DNA of 64,000 bases. Origin: Subdoligranulum variabile. GTDB lineage: Bacteria; Bacillota; Clostridia; Oscillospirales; Ruminococcaceae. This document shows positions 56,677 to 64,000 of this stretch, one piece after another (within the stretch, counting starts at the first letter, position 1; every line of letters begins with the position of its first letter). The notes beneath the pieces were generated by a model, which was not told the DNA's origin, did no database searches, and worked only from the letters and a program-made list of their open reading frames with translations. The position numbers were made by a program, and so were the translations under genes. The stretch is from NCBI RefSeq assembly GCF_025152575.1, contig NZ_CP102293.1, positions 1,674,001-1,738,000 on the forward strand, given 5' to 3'.

Positions 56677-57834
56677 ATGCATGTCTGTTTTGTTGTTGAG
56701 GGGTATCCTGTACCGCAGGACCCGTTCATGCCCTTTATACGCAACACTGTGGCTGAAATGGCCCGGCAGGGGGTACAGTGTACCGTCATCGCGCCCCAAA
56801 GCGTGACCAGGGCCGTGATGCACAAGGTGCCGATCCGTCCCCGGCACTGGCAGGATGTGGTGGAACCCGGCCGGGCTGTGGTGGATATCTGGCAGCCCTG
56901 GTATATCACCCTGTCCAACAGGGGCGGGCGTTTCAACCTGGATCAGATGATCCGGGCGGCCCGAAAAGTCTATAGGACCCAAGTGAGCAAACAGTCCGTG
57001 GATCTGCTGTATGCCCACTTCTGGCATACAGGGGTGGCGGCGTCGTTGCTCGACGACGCCAAACCCCTTTTTGTCGCCTGCGGGGAAAGCAAAATTGCCG
57101 TGCAGGAGTGCTTTACGCCGCAGGAAATCCGGAAAATGCTGGATCAATTGTCCGGTACGATCTATGTCTCCACCAAATCCTACGAGGAATCCTTGAAGCT
57201 GGGACTGCAGCAGGAGGGCAAACCCTATGTGATCCTGCCCAACGGTTACGATCCGCAGCGGTTTCCGCCGATGGACCGGCAGGCGGCCCGGCAGAAGCTG
57301 GGCTGGCCCCAGGATGCCTGTGTGGCTGCGTTTGTGGGGGCGTTCGATGCCCGCAAGGGGGCTGCCCGCGTGAGCCAGGCCCTGACGGAGGTCAACCGTG
57401 CCCGGCCGGTGTATGCCTGCTTTATCGGCGATGGCCCCGAACGCCCGGACTGCCCGAATCTGCTGCATGCGGGCAGGGTGGACCATGCCCAGGTGGCGAC
57501 CTACCTGAACGCGGCAGACTTTTTTGTGCTGCCCACCACCCATGAGGGGTGCTGCAATGCCATTATTGAGGCTCTGGCCTGCGGGCTGCCCGTTATCTCC
57601 TCCACGGGATCCTTCAACGACGATGTGCTGACGCCGGAAAATTCCATTCGCATCGACCCGATGGATGTCCAGGCCCTGGCCAAGGCCATCGACACCCTGG
57701 CCGCCGACCCGGAACGGCGCCGCGCTCTGGCTGCCGGCGCCCGGGCAACAGCTGCCGGACTGACCATAGAACAGCGGGTGCGCAGGCTCATTGCCTTTCT
57801 GGAGCAGATAGAGGACCAGCCGGAATGCGGTTGA
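56677..57834 (+). CDS. Glycosyltransferase family 4
   Basis: A 385-residue GT-B enzyme: CFVVEGYPVPQDPFMPFIRN at the start, LPNGYDPQRFPP in the linker, donor site LPTTHEGCCNAIIEALACGL and PVISSTGSFNDDVL. ATG 56677 follows AAGGAG by 11 bases. Translationally close to wecB. Confidence 0.88.
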   Translation: MHVCFVVEGYPVPQDPFMPFIRNTVAEMARQGVQCTVIAPQSVTRAVMHKVPIRPRHWQDVVEPGRAVVDIWQPWYITLSNRGGRFNLDQMIRAARKVYRTQVSKQSVDLLYAHFWHTGVAASLLDDAKPLFVACGESKIAVQECFTPQEIRKMLDQLSGTIYVSTKSYEESLKLGLQQEGKPYVILPNGYDPQRFPPMDRQAARQKLGWPQDACVAAFVGAFDARKGAARVSQALTEVNRARPVYACFIGDGPERPDCPNLLHAGRVDHAQVATYLNAADFFVLPTTHEGCCNAIIEALACGLPVISSTGSFNDDVLTPENSIRIDPMDVQALAKAIDTLAADPERRRALAAGARATAAGLTIEQRVRRLIAFLEQIEDQPECG

Positions 57835-57869
57835 TTTCGCCTCCACAAACCGGCCGCAAGGGAGAGAAA

Positions 57870-58883
57870 ATGGATAATAAGCGGGACAACTATAAATTCA
57901 TCATTGTTGGGTATGGCAGCGGCGTATACGATTATATTTTTCGGGATGCGGACAAACTGCCCTACGCTGCCTATAACCATGGAATTGTTCTTGCGCCGCC
58001 AGCCAGAGCTCTGATGCGGATGCACCTTTCCACCAAGGTGAACCGGATCTTGCCACTTCCCTTTCGGGGAATATGGGGGAAGCTCTGGGTTCGGCAGCTT
58101 GAACAGCGGCTGGATGAAATGCATCTGGAGGGCAGGACACCCTGCTTCGTTCTGCTGGATATTCTTCTCTTTTTTGAACGGTTCGGATTCAGTCAGGCCA
58201 TTCGGGAACGGTTCCCCCAGGCCAAAATCGTATATTACTTTACGGATCTGGTGGCCCTTGACCCGGAAAAGCAGAAACTGCTGGAGCGGGGAGGGGCGGA
58301 CAGAATCTTGTCCTTCGACGGCGGAGATGCACAGCGCTATCATTTACAACAGCATAATCTGCCGTATTCCAGGCTGCAGAAGGAGTATCCGGATCAGGGA
58401 CTGGTGTACGATATCTGCTTGATTGCAAAAGCCAAGGAACGTCTGCCGCAAATTTTGCAGGCATACGATTTTTTGCGTGCACAGGGGTTTCGCTGCGGCT
58501 TTTGGATCACAGAGGTGCCGACAGAAAAACGGCAATACGCCGACCAGATTTGTTACTGTGACGCAATGGATTATAAGGACTGTCTGCAAATTATTTCAAA
58601 ATCAAAATGTATTTTGGAAATCATACAGGAAGGCAGTACCGGAAACACTTTGCGTGTGAATGAGGCGCTGGAGTTCAATAAGGTGTTGATTACCAACAAT
58701 ACGGGGGTAGTGCACAACGAACTGTATGACCCGCGGTATATGTTCTGTTATACCGATATCCGGGAACTTGACTGTGATAAGATCCGACAGATCCAGCAGG
58801 TCTCCTATACCACCCGCGATAAAATATCTGTGGAAAATTATTTGGAAGATGTGGCAAAAGCACTGGATGATCATGCCCCGTGA
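57870..58883 (+). CDS. Putative glycosyltransferase, 337 aa
   Basis: Family uncertain, probably GT-B: FIIVGYGSGVYDYIFRDADK at the start, RFPQAKIVYYFTDLVALD, and late SKCILEIIQEGSTGNTLRVN with EALEFNKVLITNNTGV, which resembles the donor-binding end of lipopolysaccharide-type transferases. Lower GC than neighbours, as is the flippase after it, hinting that this pair was exchanged. ATG 57870 follows GGGAGAG. Confidence 0.6.
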   Translation: MDNKRDNYKFIIVGYGSGVYDYIFRDADKLPYAAYNHGIVLAPPARALMRMHLSTKVNRILPLPFRGIWGKLWVRQLEQRLDEMHLEGRTPCFVLLDILLFFERFGFSQAIRERFPQAKIVYYFTDLVALDPEKQKLLERGGADRILSFDGGDAQRYHLQQHNLPYSRLQKEYPDQGLVYDICLIAKAKERLPQILQAYDFLRAQGFRCGFWITEVPTEKRQYADQICYCDAMDYKDCLQIISKSKCILEIIQEGSTGNTLRVNEALEFNKVLITNNTGVVHNELYDPRYMFCYTDIRELDCDKIRQIQQVSYTTRDKISVENYLEDVAKALDDHAP

Positions 58884-58936
58884 CGGATGGCTGTATAGGA
58901 AGGTTGCCGCCTTTTTCAGTGCGTAAGAACGAGGAT

Positions 58937-60388
58937 ATGAAAATCAAGAATCTGTTTAAGAAAAAATGGTCGGCGGGGGTGATGGCCTCCATTGTATATA
59001 CATTGGCTTCACTGTTCTCCCGAGGGCTTGCCATCATCACAACCCCTATTTTTACAAGAATCATGCCCCCGGATCAGATCGGCGTTGTGAGCTTGTACCA
59101 GTCATGGGCATCTATCATTGGAACATTCGGAACATTGGCGCTTACTTCGGGGGGCTTTCAGCTTTCTCTGCGGGAATTCGGGAAGGAAAGAAACCGATAC
59201 GTTTCCTCTGTGTTGAGTCTGACGACGCTGGTTGCCCTTCTTCTCATGGTGGTGTATGCGGCAGCGCCCGGCTTTTGGAACGAGGTGACCGGCCTTCCCA
59301 CCGCATTGATGATCCTGCTCTTGCTGCAGATGCTGCTCTCGCCGGCACAGGATTTCTGGCTGCTGCGACAGCGCTATGAGTATAAATACAAAATTGCGGG
59401 GCTGGTCACTTTCCTGTCCGCACTGGTGGCCAGCATAGTGGCCATCGGAGCGGTGGTAAAGGCGGCCGAAAATGGCGTACAGTCTCTGGGAGCTGTGCGT
59501 TTGTTTGCAACGTATGGGGTGTCGCTGACGTTGTCCCTGGTTCTCTGGATCTATATTTTCTGGAAAGGCAGGACGCTGTATTCGGGAAGATACTGGAGAT
59601 TCTCCCTTTCCCTGAGCTTGCCGCTGATCGGCAATTCCATCGCCAGCCAGATCCTCGATGCGTCGGACCGGGCTATGATCAGCAAAATGGTGGGCAACAG
59701 CGCCGTGGGAATTTACAGCACCCTGTACACGGTTAGCTCTCTGTCCCTGATCGTCTGGGCCGCCATCAACTCCTCCTTTATCCCGTATCTGTATGAGAAT
59801 ATCGACAAGCCGGAAAAACGGGATCAGCTGCGCACCGCTTCTTCCGGTATCTTGGCATTGTTCTCCGTCATTGCTTTTCTGGCTACGATGCTGGCACCGG
59901 AAATCGTGCAGATTCTGGCCACAAAGCAATACTATGAGGCCATTTATATTATGCCGCCCATTGCTGCGGGTGTGTTCTTTACGGCGGTCTCCAACATGTA
60001 TTCTAACGTGCTGATTTATTACCGCAAGACCCAGTTTATCATGATTTCCTCCGGTGTTGCCGCAGTATTGAATGTGGTGCTGAATTATATCGGCATCCAG
60101 CAGTTCGGTTATATCGCGGCGGCTTATACCACAATGATCTCTTATATGGTAATGGGAATCTCCCAGATGGTGGTCGCCACCAAAGTTTACAACAATACGG
60201 CGCAAAGCACGGGAAAGTTTGTTTACAATACAAAGCTGGTCGGTGGTATTCTGCTTCTGACGGCTGTGTGCTGCCTGAGCTGTCTGCTGCTGTATCGAAC
60301 TACCCTGTTGCGCTATGTGATTCTTGCTGTGATTGTGGTGGTGCTTTTGATCAAGCGTGACGCGGTAATCCGACTGTTCAGGCGGTAA
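58937..60388 (+). CDS. Wzx-type oligosaccharide flippase
   Basis: A 483-residue MATE/MOP-superfamily transporter with twelve to fourteen helices: SIVYTLASLFSRGLAIITTP and IFTRIMPPDQIGVVSLYQSW are typical of polysaccharide flippases. It moves lipid-linked repeat units across the membrane. ATG 58937 follows CGAGGAT. Lower GC than the biosynthetic genes, usual for serotype-defining genes. Confidence 0.9.
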   Translation: MKIKNLFKKKWSAGVMASIVYTLASLFSRGLAIITTPIFTRIMPPDQIGVVSLYQSWASIIGTFGTLALTSGGFQLSLREFGKERNRYVSSVLSLTTLVALLLMVVYAAAPGFWNEVTGLPTALMILLLLQMLLSPAQDFWLLRQRYEYKYKIAGLVTFLSALVASIVAIGAVVKAAENGVQSLGAVRLFATYGVSLTLSLVLWIYIFWKGRTLYSGRYWRFSLSLSLPLIGNSIASQILDASDRAMISKMVGNSAVGIYSTLYTVSSLSLIVWAAINSSFIPYLYENIDKPEKRDQLRTASSGILALFSVIAFLATMLAPEIVQILATKQYYEAIYIMPPIAAGVFFTAVSNMYSNVLIYYRKTQFIMISSGVAAVLNVVLNYIGIQQFGYIAAAYTTMISYMVMGISQMVVATKVYNNTAQSTGKFVYNTKLVGGILLLTAVCCLSCLLLYRTTLLRYVILAVIVVVLLIKRDAVIRLFRR

Positions 60389-60431
60389 ACGGGGAAACCG
60401 TGGCAAATCCGCAAGGAAGAAAGGAAAACAT

Positions 60432-61520
60432 ATGGCTGACGCAAAGGAACGATTCCAAAACAAAACCATCCTGATCACCGGCGCGGCCGGCTTCATCGGG
60501 GCGAATCTGGCCAAACGCCTGTTGCAGGGCGGGCCGACAGTGCGCGTGGTAGGACTGGACAACGTCAACGATTACTACGACGTTCGCATCAAGGAGGCAC
60601 GTCTGGCGGAACTTGCCCGGTACGAAAACTTTGTGTTCGTCCGCGGCAACCTGGCGGACAAGGCGCTGGTCACCGGTTTGTTTGAACAGTACCGCCCGCA
60701 GATCGTTGTCAATCTGGCGGCCCAGGCGGGGGTACGGTATTCCATCCTGAATCCGGATGCCTATGTGGAGTCCAACCTCATCGGCTTTTACAACATTCTG
60801 GAAGCCTGCCGCCATTCCTGCGATGATGGCGCTGCCGGAGTGGAACACCTGGTCTATGCCAGCTCTTCCAGTGTCTACGGCTCCAACACCAAGGTGCCCT
60901 ATTCCACCGACGACAAGGTGGACAACCCTGTCAGCCTGTATGCGGCCACCAAAAAATCCGACGAGCTGATGGCCCATGCCTATGCCAAACTGTATAACAT
61001 CCCCTGTACGGGACTGCGCTTTTTTACCGTCTACGGCCCGGCGGGGCGCCCGGATATGGCCTATTTCGGCTTTACCGACAAACTGCGTGCCGGCAAGACC
61101 ATCCAGATCTTCAACTACGGCCACTGCCAGAGGGACTTCACCTACATTGACGACATTGTGGAAGGTGTGGTCCGGGTCATGCAGAAACCGCCGGAAAAGA
61201 AAAACGGCCCCGACGGTCTGCCGGTGCCGCCGTATAAGCTTTACAACATCGGCAACAACCAGCCGGAAAATCTGCTGGATTTTGTGACCATCCTGCAGGA
61301 AGAACTGGTCCGCGCCGGGGTGCTGCCCGCCGACTATGACTTTGAGGCCCACAAGGAACTGGTGCCCATGCAGCCCGGGGATGTGCCGGTGACCTACGCC
61401 GACACGGCTCCCCTGGAACGGGATTTCGGCTTCAAGCCTAGCACGCCGCTGCGCACCGGCCTGCGCCGCTTTGCGGAATGGTACAAACAATTCTATCTGG
61501 CGGATACTTCCTGCCAGTAA
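60432..61520 (+). CDS. UDP-glucuronate 4-epimerase-like SDR
   Basis: A 362-residue extended short-chain dehydrogenase: ITGAAGFIGANLAKRLLQGG (NAD site), YASSSSVYGSNTKVPYSTDD, catalytic YAATKKSDELMAH, and RFFTVYGPAGRPDMAYFGF, all characteristic of UDP-GlcA epimerases. Would make UDP-GalA from the product of the dehydrogenase at 63520. Confidence 0.9.
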   Translation: MADAKERFQNKTILITGAAGFIGANLAKRLLQGGPTVRVVGLDNVNDYYDVRIKEARLAELARYENFVFVRGNLADKALVTGLFEQYRPQIVVNLAAQAGVRYSILNPDAYVESNLIGFYNILEACRHSCDDGAAGVEHLVYASSSSVYGSNTKVPYSTDDKVDNPVSLYAATKKSDELMAHAYAKLYNIPCTGLRFFTVYGPAGRPDMAYFGFTDKLRAGKTIQIFNYGHCQRDFTYIDDIVEGVVRVMQKPPEKKNGPDGLPVPPYKLYNIGNNQPENLLDFVTILQEELVRAGVLPADYDFEAHKELVPMQPGDVPVTYADTAPLERDFGFKPSTPLRTGLRRFAEWYKQFYLADTSCQ

Positions 61521-61551
61521 GTGGACCTCCGGAGGTCTGGAAAGGGATACT

Positions 61552-63447
61552 ATGTGCGGAATTGCCGGTTTTTGCAATTGGAAAGGTGACTGGTCCCGAA
61601 ATATAGAGCATATGAAACGACGCATGCTCCATAGAGGCCCCGATGCAGGCGGCACCTATTGCTCCGAAGATGGCGCGGTAGTGTTGGGACACAGGCGGCT
61701 TTCCATCCTGGATCTGTCGGAAGCGGGCAGCCAGCCGATGACTTCCCATAGCGGCCGTTATGTTATCGTCTATAACGGAGAGATCTACAATCATCGCGCG
61801 TTGGCAGAGCAACTCCGGGCAGATGGTTACGTCTGTGAATTCCGCAGTACCTGCGATACCGAAGTCCTGTTGGAAGCAATCGAGGCATATGGTATCGAAA
61901 AAACGCTTTGCCTGGCAAAAGGCATGTTTGCGCTGGCGGTGTACGATACCCGGGAGAAAACACTGCAGCTGGCGCGGGACCGGATGGGAGAAAAACCGCT
62001 GTATTATGGCATGGTCAACGGCAGCTTTGTCTTCGCCTCCGACCTTGGCTGTATTTCGGTGCTGGATGGCTTCCAGAATCCCATCAACCGAAAAGTGCTG
62101 GACATCTATTTCTCCTACGGGTATATACCGGCTCCCCATACAATTTACGAGGGCATCTACAAGCTGGAACCGGGTTCTGTTCTGACGGTTTGCAGCCCTT
62201 ACAACCAGTGGACTGAGACAAGGTACTGGGATATCCGGAATGTGGCCAGACAAGGACAGGCCAACCTGTTCTGTGGAACGGAAGAAGAGGCGGCCGACGA
62301 ACTGGAGCGACTTCTGAAAGAGGCCATCCGGGAACAGATGGTGGCTGATGTGCCGGTGGGGGCGTTCCTGTCCTCGGGAATTGACAGCAGCGCTATTGTT
62401 GCTTTGATGCAGGCGGTTCACCAGGGAACAGTCAGAAGCTTTACCATCGGAACGGATTCCCGGAGCTTGAACGAAGCCGCCGAAGCCAAAGAGATTGCCC
62501 GCCACCTGGGAACGGAACACACAGAACTGTATATATCTCCGGCAGATGCCAAGGCCGTGATCCCCCAGCTGGGTGTGATGTACGGGGAGCCTTTTGCCGA
62601 TGTATCCGAAATCCCCACCTATCTGGTCAGCCGGATGACCCGGGAACATGTGACGGTTTCCCTCAGTGGGGATGCGGGCGATGAACTTTTCAGTGGTTAC
62701 AATTCCTATACCTTCGTGGAACGATACTGGAACTGGTCCAGAACGGTGCCTCATGCACTGTGGGAACCGATATCCAGGGGAATTCTGCGCACACCGCTGC
62801 AGAAAAATCATCTGCTGCGGATGATGGCCAAATATCTGGGGGCCCGTACACCGGAGGAACTGTATGTCCGTGGGGAGACAAGGGATCCGTACTCCCTGAC
62901 GCTGGCCAGAGAACATGAGCTCTGTCCCTATGCACACAGTGAATACCCCAGCGGCTTTATGCCGCAAAAGGTCCACAACATTATGCTGATGAACCAGCTG
63001 ATGTATTTGCCGGATGATATTCTGGTCAAGGTGGACAGGGCCGCCATGGCGGTGTCCCTGGAAACGCGTGTTCCGTTTTTGGACCGGGATGTGGTGGAAT
63101 TTGCCTGGTCGCTTCCCTTGGGGTATCTGCGCCAGAACGGTGTGGGCAAGCAGGTACTGCGCCGAGTGTTGTATCGCTATGTGCCCCGGGAACTGATGGA
63201 ACGACCGAAAAAAGGCTTTTCCATTCCCATCGAAAAATGGCTTCTGGAGCCGGAACTGCGGTCCTGGGCCGAGAGCCTTCTGGATCCCGCTCGGATCCGG
63301 CAGCAGGGACTGCTCAACGCGGAGGCAGTACAGAAAATGTGGTCGGATTTTGTCCACAAAGGACAGTGGGAACGGCAGATTTGGTTTGTACTGATGTTCC
63401 AGCAGTGGATGGACTCCCGTGGACGCACAGAGATATCGTTCAACTGA
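61552..63447 (+). CDS. asnB: Asparagine synthetase B-like amidotransferase
   Basis: A 631-residue glutamine amidotransferase: MCGIAGFCNW gives the Cys nucleophile after Met removal, RGPDAGG the glutaminase loop; the synthetase domain has FLSSGIDSSAIVALMQ (PP-loop) and LSGDAGDELFSGYN. Start at 61552 is fixed by Cys2. Inside a polysaccharide cluster such proteins may amidate uronic acids rather than make asparagine; inference. Confidence 0.9.
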   Translation: MCGIAGFCNWKGDWSRNIEHMKRRMLHRGPDAGGTYCSEDGAVVLGHRRLSILDLSEAGSQPMTSHSGRYVIVYNGEIYNHRALAEQLRADGYVCEFRSTCDTEVLLEAIEAYGIEKTLCLAKGMFALAVYDTREKTLQLARDRMGEKPLYYGMVNGSFVFASDLGCISVLDGFQNPINRKVLDIYFSYGYIPAPHTIYEGIYKLEPGSVLTVCSPYNQWTETRYWDIRNVARQGQANLFCGTEEEAADELERLLKEAIREQMVADVPVGAFLSSGIDSSAIVALMQAVHQGTVRSFTIGTDSRSLNEAAEAKEIARHLGTEHTELYISPADAKAVIPQLGVMYGEPFADVSEIPTYLVSRMTREHVTVSLSGDAGDELFSGYNSYTFVERYWNWSRTVPHALWEPISRGILRTPLQKNHLLRMMAKYLGARTPEELYVRGETRDPYSLTLAREHELCPYAHSEYPSGFMPQKVHNIMLMNQLMYLPDDILVKVDRAAMAVSLETRVPFLDRDVVEFAWSLPLGYLRQNGVGKQVLRRVLYRYVPRELMERPKKGFSIPIEKWLLEPELRSWAESLLDPARIRQQGLLNAEAVQKMWSDFVHKGQWERQIWFVLMFQQWMDSRGRTEISFN

Positions 63448-63519
63448 AAAGGAAAAGACGCCCCACCGGGCGACCGTTGGAAAACTTGTTTGATTTTGCG
63501 AAAAGACGAGGGAAAAACG

Positions 63520-64000
63520 ATGAAAATTGCAGTTGCAGGTACCGGGTATGTGGGACTGTCCATTGCCACGCTGCTGGCCCAGCATCACCACGTGACGGCG
63601 GTGGACATCCTGCCGGAAAAGGTGGAAAAGATCAACCGGCGGGAATCCCCCATCCAGGACGACTACATCGAGAAATACCTGGCGGAAAAGCCCCTGGACC
63701 TCACCGCCACCCTGGACGCGGAAGCCGCCTACCGGGATGCCGAGTTCGTCGTCATTGCGGCGCCCACCAACTATGACAGCAAGAAGAACTTCTTCGATAC
63801 CTCGGCGGTGGAGACGGTCATCGACCTGGTCATGAAGGCCAACCCCGACGCCATCATGGTCATCAAATCCACCATCCCCGTGGGCTATACCGAGCAGATC
63901 CGCCGGAAGACCGGCAGCAAAAATATCCTCTTCAGCCCGGAGTTCCTGCGGGAGAGCAAGGCCCTCTACGACAATCTCTACCCCAGCCGCATCATCGTGG
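63520..64000 (+). CDS. ugd: UDP-glucose 6-dehydrogenase, N-terminal part (partial)
   Basis: The first 160 residues: [20 protein letters not shown] (NAD site), [36 protein letters not shown] and [20 protein letters not shown], the Ugd substrate motif. It makes UDP-GlcA, substrate for the epimerase at 60432. The window ends before its catalytic Cys. GAGGG precedes ATG. Confidence 0.93.
   Translation, partial: MKIAVAGTGYVGLSIATLLAQHHHVTAVDILPEKVEKINRRESPIQDDYIEKYLAEKPLDLTATLDAEAAYRDAEFVVIAAPTNYDSKKNFFDTSAVETVIDLVMKANPDAIMVIKSTIPVGYTEQIRRKTGSKNILFSPEFLRESKALYDNLYPSRIIV

Overview
The window looks like the chromosome of a GC-rich Firmicute of the Oscillospiraceae type (Faecalibacterium, Gemmiger and Subdoligranulum relatives). 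This rests on Gram-positive genes: a DarA-HolB-RicT cluster like the Bacillus yaaO-yaaT neighbourhood, strong AGGAGG ribosome sites, an ECF S component and sigma-A style promoters. The species assignment is inference.

Core segment (1-9825): the end of sbcC, a short Orn/Lys/Arg decarboxylase, a rhomboid-like membrane protein, the c-di-AMP receptor DarA, HolB, RicT, a small 2[4Fe-4S] ferredoxin, a DUF3842 protein, a uridine-kinase-like P-loop protein and an ECF S component. Gaps here carry REP-like CTTTGCAAAG palindromes and a 104-bp tandem duplication. An IS110-family insertion sequence (transposase 7874-9055, with a structured leader that could be its bridge RNA) lies between a good promoter and the gene at 9307.

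Integrated element (9926-31648, 21.7 kb): a tRNA-Ser(CGA) gene is cut inside its anticodon loop. The 5' half (9895-9933), still behind a consensus promoter, and the 3' half (31641-31701), still before its terminator, share ACTCGAAA and rebuild a perfect tRNA when joined. The element carries a complete tRNA-Ser(CGA) (10085-10176) with a terminator just inside its left end, so it appears to replace the gene it destroyed, using the host promoter. Inside are a zeta-like toxin, a truncated tyrosine recombinase, parA/parB, a repA-mobC-relaxase operon with four palindromes at 41-42 bp spacing, several HTH regulators, a SLOG-family protein, a HigB/HigA pair split by AT-rich DNA, and a nine-gene type I restriction-modification operon (half-size HsdS, HsdM, RhuM, DUF6680-like, HsdS, a membrane protein, a 52-aa protein, HsdR, a YgjP-like metallopeptidase).

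Right of the element (31741-39105): small membrane proteins, an OmpR-type two-component operon with three 11-bp direct repeats upstream, a C69 dipeptidase, and a MATE transporter with a pseudoknot-capable leader.

Polysaccharide locus (39106-64000): about 20 genes. A leftward operon (48533 to 40326) carries a polyprenyl-phosphate sugar transferase, glycosyltransferases, an EpsG-like polymerase, a CpsC/CpsD-like chain-length protein whose ATP-binding motifs are lost, and membrane proteins. A rightward operon from divergent promoters at 48644-48749 carries further glycosyltransferases, a deacetylase, a second initiating sugar transferase, WecB and WecC homologues (UDP-ManNAcA), a Wzx flippase, a UDP-glucuronate epimerase, an AsnB-like amidotransferase and the start of a UDP-glucose dehydrogenase. 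Together they predict an acidic, possibly amidated, uronic-acid-containing surface polysaccharide.
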